A DNA stretch of 52,287 nt, from positions 1 through 52,287 of the forward strand of contig JAJAYZ010000068.1 in NCBI GenBank assembly GCA_027118455.1. Reading direction: 5' to 3'. The stretch comes from Actinomycetes bacterium. GTDB lineage: Bacteria; Actinomycetota; Actinomycetes; JAHEKZ01. The first letter of the stretch is position 1. Each line of letters starts with the position of its first letter. The notes below the pieces were generated by a model. It did not search any database, had not been told where the DNA came from, and saw nothing but the letters and a program-made list of their open reading frames with translations. The translations under genes and the position numbers were made by a program. This document shows positions 34,070 to 41,834 of the stretch, piece after piece.

Positions 34070-34084
34070 GTCCACATAGTGGAC
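34070..34084. promoter_or_regulatory. Palindrome GTCCAC-ATA-GTGGAC between ahpC and moeZ
   Basis: A perfect 6-bp inverted repeat with a 3-base spacer, 77 bases before the moeZ start and about 100 bases before ahpC. The size suits a dimeric repressor site. The protein that binds it is not in sight; a sulfur or redox regulator is possible because both neighbours concern those functions. Confidence 0.45.
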
Positions 34085-34161
34085 ATCGCTCTCGGAATGC
34101 GAGCAGGTCAGGCACAGTTGTGCCGAAGAACCGCTGTTTCTGCATCTGCCTGGGAGTGACC

Positions 34162-35355
34162 GTGACCAGCCTGCCCCCGCTTGTCGAGCCTTCGGTAGAC
34201 CTTTCGGTCGACGAGGTCAAGCGCTACTCGCGCCACATCATCATCCCTGAGGTGGCGATGGCCGGGCAGAAACGACTGAAGAACGCCCGGGTGCTGGCGA
34301 TCGGTGCCGGCGGGCTTGGTTCGCCGGTGCTGGTCTACCTTGCTGCGGCTGGCGTCGGCACGATCGGGATCGTCGAGTTCGATGTCGTCGACGAGTCCAA
34401 CCTCCAGCGCCAGATCATCCACGGGCAGAGCGACGTCGGGCGGAGCAAGGCAGAGTCGGCCCGTGACTCGATCAAGGAGATCAACCCGTTCCTCACGGTT
34501 CAGGTGCATGAAGAGCGGCTCGACTCGACCAACGTGATGCAGATCTTCAGCCAGTACGACCTCATCGTCGACGGCACCGACAACTTCGCAACGCGCTACC
34601 TCGTCAATGACGCCGCAGTGCTGCTCGGCAAGCCGTATGTGTGGGGCTCGATCTACCGCTTCGACGGGCAGGCCAGCGTCTTCTGGGCCGAGCACGGCCC
34701 CTGCTACCGGTGCCTTTACCCCGAGCCGCCACCGCCCGGCATGGTCCCCTCGTGCGCAGAGGGCGGCGTCCTCGGCGTGATGGCCGGCACGATCGGAACG
34801 TTCCAGGCGAACGAGGCCATCAAGCTGATCACCGGCATAGGTGACAACCTCATCGGCCAGCTCGTCATCTACGACGCCCTTGAGGCTCAGGTGCGCAAGG
34901 TGCGCATCCGCAAAGACCCGAACTGCGCGGTGTGCGGCGAGAACCCCACCGTCACCGAGCTGATCGACTACGAGGCGTTTTGCGGCACGATCTCGCAAGA
35001 GGCGGCCGACGCCGCCCGCGAGTCGACGATCAGCGTGCGCGACCTCGAAGGAATGCTCGAGGAGCGCAAGCGTGGCGGGACGGACTTTCTGCTGATCGAC
35101 GTGCGCGAGCCCGCCGAGCGAGAGATCGTCTCCATTGACGGTTCCGTGCTGATCCCGAAGAACGAGTTCTTGCTGGGGGATGCCCTGCAGTCACTGCCGC
35201 ACGACAAGCCGGTTGTCATCTACTGCAAGGTCGGTGGTCGCTCAGCTGAGGTGCTCGCGGTCGTCAAGGGCGCTGGGTTCGCCAACGCCCAACACGTCGG
35301 TGGTGGCGTGGTGGCATGGGTCAACCAGATCGAGCCGAGCAAGCCCACTTACTGA
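34162..35355 (+). CDS. moeZ: MoeZ: E1-like adenylyltransferase fused to rhodanese sulfurtransferase
   Basis: A 397-residue protein. Residues about 10-260 form a ThiF/MoeB domain: GAGGLGSPVL nucleotide loop, LQRQIIHG arginine finger region, and a zinc site C181/C184 and C255/C258 (CYRC, CAVC). Residues about 290-395 are a rhodanese domain with the active-site loop CKVGGR, C355. The fused protein adenylates and then thiocarboxylates ubiquitin-like sulfur carriers (CysO, MoaD, ThiS types), serving cysteine, molybdopterin and thiamine synthesis. GTG 34162 has GGGAG 5 bases upstream and matches the family start. It lies in the conserved Rv3206c position. Confidence 0.93.
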   Translation: MTSLPPLVEPSVDLSVDEVKRYSRHIIIPEVAMAGQKRLKNARVLAIGAGGLGSPVLVYLAAAGVGTIGIVEFDVVDESNLQRQIIHGQSDVGRSKAESARDSIKEINPFLTVQVHEERLDSTNVMQIFSQYDLIVDGTDNFATRYLVNDAAVLLGKPYVWGSIYRFDGQASVFWAEHGPCYRCLYPEPPPPGMVPSCAEGGVLGVMAGTIGTFQANEAIKLITGIGDNLIGQLVIYDALEAQVRKVRIRKDPNCAVCGENPTVTELIDYEAFCGTISQEAADAARESTISVRDLEGMLEERKRGGTDFLLIDVREPAEREIVSIDGSVLIPKNEFLLGDALQSLPHDKPVVIYCKVGGRSAEVLAVVKGAGFANAQHVGGGVVAWVNQIEPSKPTY

Positions 35356-35402
35356 TTGCCCCTAGACTACCGAGCGAGAGCGCGGTCGTTCATGATGTGC
35401 GG

Positions 35403-35813
35403 ATGACTCTGCAAATCGACTGCCTCACGATCGACTGCTCCGATCCTCAGGTGTTGGCCGAGTTCTGGTCGCAAGCGCTCGGGTGGCAGGTGGTGTTCGC
35501 CGACGAGCACGAGATTGCCATTTCTGCGTCAAGTGATGGAGACGGTGCCATCCCTGACCTGCTCTTCCTCCGGGTCCCTGACGCTAAGCAGGTGAAGAAC
35601 CGCCTCCACCTGGACCTGCGTCCGCACGATCGCGACGCCGAAGTCGCCCGACTTGAGTCGCTGGGCGCCTCCGGAGTCGCGATCGGCCAGAAGGGCGACG
35701 AGTCGTGGGTCGTGCTGGCAGACCCCGAGGGCAACGAGTTCTGCGTGTTGCGAACGCGTGCTGGGGGGTACGCAAAGTACGAGGGCGACGTTGGCTTTCC
35801 GAGTGGGAGCTAG
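35403..35813 (+). CDS. VOC-family (glyoxalase-like) protein
   Basis: A 136-residue protein with the paired beta-alpha-beta modules of the vicinal oxygen chelate superfamily: LTIDCSDPQVLAEFWSQALGW at the start, LHLDLRPHDRDAEVARLESLG, and WVVLADPEGNEFCVLR. The DPEGNEF motif usually holds a metal ligand Glu. The substrate is unknown. ATG 35403 is chosen; GTG 35397 is possible. It ends in a 4-base tail overlap with the convergent flippase-like gene. Confidence 0.82.
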   Translation: MTLQIDCLTIDCSDPQVLAEFWSQALGWQVVFADEHEIAISASSDGDGAIPDLLFLRVPDAKQVKNRLHLDLRPHDRDAEVARLESLGASGVAIGQKGDESWVVLADPEGNEFCVLRTRAGGYAKYEGDVGFPSGS

Positions 35814-38266
35814 AGGGCGCCCTGTCGCTGCAGGTAGCGGAAACTGAACCAGCCGGGCAGCATCGGGATCCAGAAGGTGACCCCCCGGAAGAGCAGGGCC
35901 GACTGGACGGCGGTGCTGCCGTCGAGGCCAGCGGCGCTCAGCCCCGCGGCGAGCGCGGCCTCGACCGCTCCGATCCCGCCCGGAGTCGGCGCCGCAGATC
36001 CGACCGCACCTGCCGCCAGGTAGACGACGCCGACGGTCGCGAACGCGAGTTCTCCGCCGTAGGCGGACACGGCTGCGTACAGGGCCGCCGCGTAGGAGAG
36101 GTTCAGCATCAAAGCGCCGCCGATTCCCATGGCGATCCGTCGGGGTTGGCGCGCGGACTCCAAGAGCCTCGGCCAGGTGGTCATCAGAAGGGGGGTGACG
36201 TGAGAGCTGATGGCGCGTCGGGTGACCCCGAAAGCGAGCAGCACAGTGGCGACAGCGATCGTGCCGGCGACGACCAGCAGAACGGTCTTGTCCGGGAGGA
36301 GGTCGGGGCCCTGCTGCTTGCCGGTCATCACACCGAAGACGATCACCAAGATCAGGTAGGAGGAGAAGACGAAGAGCTGTGTTGCACCGACGCTGGCGAT
36401 CGCAACCGCTGGTGTGGCACCCGCTTGCTGGAGGTAGCGGCTGTTGGTTCCGATGTTGCCGACCGCGGCCGGCGCGATCAGCGACACGAAGGTCGCAGCC
36501 CACTGGATGAGGAAGGTCCTGATCCACCTCAGCGCTACCGGGGCCAAGCTGGCGATCACGATGCTGGCCGCGACGTAGGTGAGGATGGACATCGCCATGG
36601 CCGCCGCTGCCCACCCTGGGTCGGCCTCGGTGACGATCGACACCAGGTTCACCGACGCGAGCTGCCCCAGCAGGATGTAAACGGCAATGCCCGACGCAAA
36701 GAACGCGAAGAGTGTGCGGGGGCGCATGCGCTCGAGACGTACCGGCTCGGTGGGTGCCGACGGGAATGCCGAAACGACGGCACCGCGAAGGTCGTCCAGC
36801 ACCTGGCGGTTTCCCTTGACAGCTTTGCGGTTCGTTCGGCTCAGTGCGATCGTCTGCAGCAGTGGCAACGCCTCACCGAGCCGCTGTGCCGTGAGTTCCT
36901 GAAGTGCACCCCAGACGGCTCGGTCAGCTCCGACGATGAGGGCGGTGGTGACCAACAGCTCGCCGTCGTCGATGCGCAGTGTTAGCTGGTCGGCGGCGAT
37001 CTCACCGTACTCGAGGCCCAGCAGCCACACCCGACTCTCAGCGTCGATGGCGATGTTCCCCGCGTGGAGTTCCTCGTGCGCGATACCGGCCCGGTGCAGT
37101 GCACGAACCTGCTCCCAGAGATCGGCGAGTGCCGCATCGGTCAGCTCGGCAGGGTCGATCGAAGCAAATGTGCGCAGTCCTGGCACCTCTTCGAAGGCGA
37201 GGACGGCAGAGTCGGACGTGACTGAGGCTGCCGCGATGAGGTCGGGCGTGCGCACGTCTTGGCGCCGCGCGGCCAGAACAGGCAGGGCCGCCTGATCAAC
37301 GGCCCGACGAACCGACCACGTCGGGGGGCGCTCCACCACCCCTTGCACCCGCATCCTGCGGTAGATCTGGTAGATCAGCCCAGCCGAGCGTCGATCACGG
37401 TCGATGACCCGTACATCGAGAGCCCGACCGTCCAGAGCTGCGCCCAGGTAGCGACGCTCGTCGTCGCTCTCGCCCTCCCACTTCAGATAGGCCAGCGGAA
37501 CGGCGACCGTCGCCAGTGCCTGGGCAATCTCCGCACCGTTGGGGCGAGGGTTGACGGTGCCGAATCCATAGCGGAACGCGAGCCCGACGGTCCGCCCCCC
37601 GCTCGCGCTGAGCGCCAGAGCCAGCGGGGTTGCCGACTGGTCGAAGAGCAACAAGATGGTGAACCCGATCAGCGATCCCCAGACTCCGACGGCCAGCCGT
37701 GGACGTCCACGGAGTCCGTCGACCGACGCGAGCGCCACCACCGCTGTCAGAAGCGGAAAGGCAATCGGCGTGCGCGAACCGCGCGAGCTGGACGTCGTCA
37801 GGGCATCGAGCAGGGTTGGCGAGATGAACTCAGGTCCAAGCACCGAGAACGCGTAGGCGATCAGCCAGGCCGTGACGCTTGCAGCCGTCGCGACCGAGAT
37901 GGTGCGCCACCGGCGACGGATGGCCAAGTCGGCCAGGATCAGTGGCGGCAGCAGGAAGAGCAGCAGATTGCTGGCGAGAGCCAGGACCGTGAGGATCAGG
38001 TCGGGCAAAGTGGTGATCGCCGTTGCGAGATCTTCCTCGAGCCCAGATGTCGTTCCGAGCGCGACGTCGCCGACCAGTAGAAGCAGCGCCGAGAACGCGG
38101 CCCAACCGCCGAGGCGTAGCGCATCGTTGGGTCGGTGGATTCGGCGTGGCTGCTCCGGCTCGACGACGTGGGCGGGGGGTGCCGGCACAACGGCGCGGGT
38201 GCTTGATGCGCCCATGGGCCGGCCTGCGAACAGACCTGCCGCCGGGCCGTCCGGGGTGTCGGCCAC
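35810..38266 (-). CDS. LPG-synthase-type/flippase-like membrane protein with a degenerate kinase-like domain
   Basis: An 818-residue protein in three parts. The N-terminal half of about 230 residues has five or six membrane helices (ALLLLVGDVALG, LILTVLALASNLLLFLLPPLIL and others). A soluble middle domain resembles a RIO/ABC1-type kinase: RALHRAGIAHEELHAGNIAID carries H397-E-E399-...-N404 where HxD would be expected, and G417 replaces the Asp of DFG. The C-terminal ~330 residues hold eight or so helices of the lysylphosphatidylglycerol-synthase membrane region (UPF0104; GNIGTNSRYLQQ, PTPGGIGAVEAALAAGL). The aminoacyl-transferase part is missing, so it more likely moves or senses lipid. Start GTG 38266 is preferred over 38323, which would run into the divergent gene. 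Confidence 0.8.
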   Translation of the reverse strand: MADTPDGPAAGLFAGRPMGASSTRAVVPAPPAHVVEPEQPRRIHRPNDALRLGGWAAFSALLLLVGDVALGTTSGLEEDLATAITTLPDLILTVLALASNLLLFLLPPLILADLAIRRRWRTISVATAASVTAWLIAYAFSVLGPEFISPTLLDALTTSSSRGSRTPIAFPLLTAVVALASVDGLRGRPRLAVGVWGSLIGFTILLLFDQSATPLALALSASGGRTVGLAFRYGFGTVNPRPNGAEIAQALATVAVPLAYLKWEGESDDERRYLGAALDGRALDVRVIDRDRRSAGLIYQIYRRMRVQGVVERPPTWSVRRAVDQAALPVLAARRQDVRTPDLIAAASVTSDSAVLAFEEVPGLRTFASIDPAELTDAALADLWEQVRALHRAGIAHEELHAGNIAIDAESRVWLLGLEYGEIAADQLTLRIDDGELLVTTALIVGADRAVWGALQELTAQRLGEALPLLQTIALSRTNRKAVKGNRQVLDDLRGAVVSAFPSAPTEPVRLERMRPRTLFAFFASGIAVYILLGQLASVNLVSIVTEADPGWAAAAMAMSILTYVAASIVIASLAPVALRWIRTFLIQWAATFVSLIAPAAVGNIGTNSRYLQQAGATPAVAIASVGATQLFVFSSYLILVIVFGVMTGKQQGPDLLPDKTVLLVVAGTIAVATVLLAFGVTRRAISSHVTPLLMTTWPRLLESARQPRRIAMGIGGALMLNLSYAAALYAAVSAYGGELAFATVGVVYLAAGAVGSAAPTPGGIGAVEAALAAGLSAAGLDGSTAVQSALLFRGVTFWIPMLPGWFSFRYLQRQGAL

Positions 38267-38314
38267 GCGGTGATCGTGCCACACCGGCGCCCAAGCGCCG
38301 CCTAAGGTGCGCAG

Positions 38315-38617
38315 GTGGCTCACGAAGCTCTGCCGACCCCCTTCGCCGAGGACGTGCTCGACCTGGTGGCGACCATTCCTACTGGACGCGTGATGGCCTA
38401 CTCCGACATCGCCTCAGTTCTGGGTCGCGGCGGCGCGCGCCAGGTGGGTCAGGCCATGGCGCGGTTCGGATCGGGTGTTCGGTGGTGGCGGGTGCTGCGA
38501 AATGACGGCTCCTGCGCCGACCTTCATCGGGAGGAGCAGGTCAGCAAACTGAAGGCCGAGGGCGTTCAGTTCTCAAGGGAACGGGTCGATATGCAGACCG
38601 CACGCTGGCGACCGTGA
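38315..38617 (+). CDS. Alkyltransferase-like (ATL) DNA-binding protein
   Basis: A 100-residue protein of the O6-alkylguanine alkyltransferase DNA-binding fold: VLDLVATIPTGRVMAYSDIASVLG, with the DNA-probing helix near RGGARQVGQAMARF. The PCHR active-site Cys is replaced (VRWWRVLR), so it cannot accept an alkyl group and should act as an ATL, flagging O6-alkylguanine for nucleotide excision repair. Next to the AdnA gene it fits the repair island, as Rv3204 does. GTG start, 48 bases from the divergent gene. Confidence 0.88.
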   Translation: MAHEALPTPFAEDVLDLVATIPTGRVMAYSDIASVLGRGGARQVGQAMARFGSGVRWWRVLRNDGSCADLHREEQVSKLKAEGVQFSRERVDMQTARWRP

Positions 38618-38684
38618 CTTACCCTGTCGCTCGTCGTCGCCCAGCGAACGCGGCTCTGTCAGACCTCGATGGTGGGATGGTCCC

Positions 38685-41600
38685 GTGACCCCCTCTCCCG
38701 TCGTGCTCGACGAGCATCAACGCGCGGTGGTCGAGCACGTGGCGACGGCCGGTCATGGGCCAACCCTGGTGCTGGCCGGGCCGGGAACCGGCAAGACCAC
38801 GACGCTGGTCGAGGCCATCACCGCGCGCGTCGACGCCGGTACCGATCCCGAACGCATCTTGACCTTGACCTTCAGCCGGCGGGCTGCTGGCGAGCTTCGC
38901 ACCCGGATCGCCAGACGCCTGCAGCGCACCGTCGCCGCTCCACTCGCCTGGACCTTCCACGGGTTCGGCTTCTCGCTCGTCGGCGAGCTGTTGGTTCCTG
39001 ACGACCTGGGGCGAAGCGTGCGACTGCTCTCCGGGCCTGAGCAAGAGGTAGTTGTCCGCGAGCTGCTTGCCCATGATCGCGAGGTCGGCACAGTCGCCTG
39101 GCCGGAGTCTCTCGACGCGGCGCTCCGCACCAGAGGGTTCACCGAGCAGGTCCGCACGTTCTTGGCGTCGGCGCGGTCGGTCGGTCTTGAGGCCGACGAC
39201 ATTGCCAGGTTCGCCGAAGGCCGTCCGGACTGGGCGGCGCTCGCGCAGTTCATGGTCGAGTACCTCGACGTCATCGACTCCCGCGGTCTGCTGGACTACT
39301 CCGAGCTCGTCGCCAGGGCCGTCGCCTACGCCGAGTCCCCAGATGGCCGTGCGGCTCTCCGTGCCCGATACGACCTGGTGGTCGTCGACGAGTACCAAGA
39401 CACCGACCCGGCCCAAGAACGGTTGCTCCAGGCGATCGGTGGCGATGGGCGCGACCTCGTCGTGGTCGGAGACCCCGACCAAGCGATCTATGCCTTTCGA
39501 GGAGCCGACGTCCGGGGGATCACTCAGTTCGCCGAGCGGTTCCCCACCGGGCGGTCTCGGCCGGGCCAGATCATGACGCTTCGAACGTCACGGCGTTGCT
39601 CGACGCACATCCTGGACGCCTCCCGTCGGGTGGCTGCGCTCCTGGGGGCAGCCGGAAGCCTGCCCGTCAGTGCGCTCCGAGAACACCGGTCCCTCGAGTC
39701 ACCAGCTGAGCACCCGGCTGGCGAGGTTGAGGTTCGGCTCTTTCCCACCGTCGAGCGAGAAGCGGCTGCCATCGCCGAGATCTTGCGTAGGGAGCACTTG
39801 CAGCGGGGCACCCCGTGGCGGCAGATGTCTGTCCTCGTTCGCTCAGGTCTGACGGACATCCCCGTGCTAGCTCGAGCCCTCGACACCGCCGGGGTTCCGG
39901 TAGAGGTGGCCGCCGACGAGCTGCCGTTGCGCGACCATCTGGCCCTGGCGCCACTGCTCAGCATCCTCCGCTACGCCGCACACCCAGAGTCGCTGACGCC
40001 TGACCAGGCGGAAGCTCTGCTCTTTGCCCCGTTGGTAGGCGCCTCGCCCTCTGAGGTGCGTCGGCTGGGCCGGGCTATGCGTGAGGCCCACCGTCAACGC
40101 GTCGACGTCGACCCACCCCCTTCGGGGGTTCTGATCCTTGCCGCGCTTCTCGACCCCCATCTGCTGGCTGGGCTGCCTGACGCGCTCACGAGACGCGTCC
40201 TGGCGCTAGCGGAGACGCTGGCTAGGGTGCGACGCGGTGCAGCTGCCGGACAGTCAGCCCACGAGCTGTTGTGGTCGGTGTGGGCCGGCTCGGCGTGGGA
40301 AGACCGACTGACCATGGCTGCGGACGGCACCTCGCCTGAGGCTGCGGCGGCAAACCGCACGCTGGATGCGCTCGTCATCGCCTTCGACCTCGCCTGCCGC
40401 AGCAACGAGCGCTCGCCACAGGGAGATCTGGCCACCTTCATCCCCGAGATCGACGCACAGGAGATCCCGGGGGCGCCGTTGGCTGACGCCGGCGTCGACG
40501 GAGACGGCGTCCGGGTGATGACCGCTCACCGGAGCAAGGGCCTGGAGTGGGACGTCGTCGTGGTTGCTGGTGTGCAGGCTGACGTCTGGCCAGATCTCCG
40601 GCGCAGGGGATCACTCCTGGAGCCCGACCTCCTCGGTCCCGACGGGATCCGCGAACCGCTGACCCTTGCAGAGGCCAGACGCGAAGAGCGGCGACTCTTT
40701 TATGTCGCGGTGACCCGCGCACGCAGACGACTGGTGTGTACCGCGGTGGAAGCCCCGACCGACGAGGGCCTGCGCCCTTCACCGTTCCTCGACGACCTCG
40801 AGGTCGAACCACGCCACGACCGGGCCGGCGTTCAGCATCCCTTGACGTTCGCCGGTGTCATCGCTGACCTTCGGTCCGTCGCCTCCGACCCTGATGCTCG
40901 CGCCCCGCTTCGCTCCGCTGCCGCATCTCGACTGGCGCAGCTGGCGGCGGCCGGGCCACCCGAGTCGCCGCTGGCTCCGAAAGCGCACCCGCGTGAGTGG
41001 TGGGGGCGGCGAACCTCGTCCGACGACGGACGCGATGACTCGTCGTCGCTCGACCGAGCCCTGTTCCTTTCCGGCTCTGAAGTGGAGGCATTGGTCCTCT
41101 GCCCGCTCCAGTGGTACCTCAGCCGGCGGGTCAACGCCGAGTCGGGCCGGGGGACAGCTGCGGGGTTTGGTGGCGTCATCCACGCCTTGGCCGACGCTGT
41201 GGTGCGGGGTCAACTGCCCGCTGAACTCAGCGCCTTAACTGCTGCTCTCGACGACGTGTGGGGACAGCTCCAGTATCCCGCGGTATGGGAGTCAGACCAG
41301 GAGCACGTGCAGGCGGTGGCTGCCATCGATCGGTTCCTGCGGTGGCACAACGAGTCACGGGATCGAAGGGTCGTCTCAACGGAAGAGCAGTTCACGACGA
41401 GTTTTCGCGTCGCCGGGAGCGAGCTGCACCTCAGCGGCCGGCTCGACCGACTTGAGCGCGACGAAGCGGGCTACCTCGTCGTCGTTGACCTCAAGACGAT
41501 GGCCAACGCCCTCTCCCAGCGCGAGGTCGCCACGAACCTGCAGCTGGCGACGTATCGACGTCTGGTGTCTGCGGCTGAGGGGGTGACCGAACCGGTGGGG

Positions 41601-41834
41601 GCGGCCGAGCTTGTCCAGCTGCGAATCCCAGCCGGCACCCGTGACCCCGCCCCCAAAGTGCAGCGTCAGGACGCCACCGAAGAAGCTGACCAAGCGCTCG
41701 ACGAAGCACTGGTCCATGCGGTGTCCACCATCACCTCCGGTCAGTACCCGGCCACTCCGGGGACGGCCTGCTCCTACTGCCCCTTCACGTTGACGTGCCC
41801 GGCGCAACCCGCCGGTCGTGAGGTGATCCCATGA
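38685..41834 (+). CDS. adnA: AdnA-type helicase-nuclease subunit
   Basis: A 1049-residue UvrD-like helicase joined to a RecB-family nuclease. Walker A AGPGTGKT is at 31-38, Walker B VVVDEYQD at D235/E236, and motif VI-like VAVTRARRRL near 675-685. The C-terminal nuclease has GVIHALADAVV and VVVDLKTMANAL with the metal-binding D-x-K. Four cysteines (C806, C1029, C1032, C1038) should hold a [4Fe-4S] cluster. With AdnB it forms the heterodimer that resects DNA ends in actinobacteria. Its stop overlaps the adnB start by 4 bases (ATGA), so the two are translated together, as Rv3202c-Rv3201c. Confidence 0.92.
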   Translation: MTPSPVVLDEHQRAVVEHVATAGHGPTLVLAGPGTGKTTTLVEAITARVDAGTDPERILTLTFSRRAAGELRTRIARRLQRTVAAPLAWTFHGFGFSLVGELLVPDDLGRSVRLLSGPEQEVVVRELLAHDREVGTVAWPESLDAALRTRGFTEQVRTFLASARSVGLEADDIARFAEGRPDWAALAQFMVEYLDVIDSRGLLDYSELVARAVAYAESPDGRAALRARYDLVVVDEYQDTDPAQERLLQAIGGDGRDLVVVGDPDQAIYAFRGADVRGITQFAERFPTGRSRPGQIMTLRTSRRCSTHILDASRRVAALLGAAGSLPVSALREHRSLESPAEHPAGEVEVRLFPTVEREAAAIAEILRREHLQRGTPWRQMSVLVRSGLTDIPVLARALDTAGVPVEVAADELPLRDHLALAPLLSILRYAAHPESLTPDQAEALLFAPLVGASPSEVRRLGRAMREAHRQRVDVDPPPSGVLILAALLDPHLLAGLPDALTRRVLALAETLARVRRGAAAGQSAHELLWSVWAGSAWEDRLTMAADGTSPEAAAANRTLDALVIAFDLACRSNERSPQGDLATFIPEIDAQEIPGAPLADAGVDGDGVRVMTAHRSKGLEWDVVVVAGVQADVWPDLRRRGSLLEPDLLGPDGIREPLTLAEARREERRLFYVAVTRARRRLVCTAVEAPTDEGLRPSPFLDDLEVEPRHDRAGVQHPLTFAGVIADLRSVASDPDARAPLRSAAASRLAQLAAAGPPESPLAPKAHPREWWGRRTSSDDGRDDSSSLDRALFLSGSEVEALVLCPLQWYLSRRVNAESGRGTAAGFGGVIHALADAVVRGQLPAELSALTAALDDVWGQLQYPAVWESDQEHVQAVAAIDRFLRWHNESRDRRVVSTEEQFTTSFRVAGSELHLSGRLDRLERDEAGYLVVVDLKTMANALSQREVATNLQLATYRRLVSAAEGVTEPVGAAELVQLRIPAGTRDPAPKVQRQDATEEADQALDEALVHAVSTITSGQYPATPGTACSYCPFTLTCPAQPAGREVIP

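Noticed and set aside
35529-36985. Open frames on both strands over the flippase-like gene end
   Set aside because: Low-complexity Arg/Asp/Gly-rich translations; the minus-strand membrane protein explains this region.
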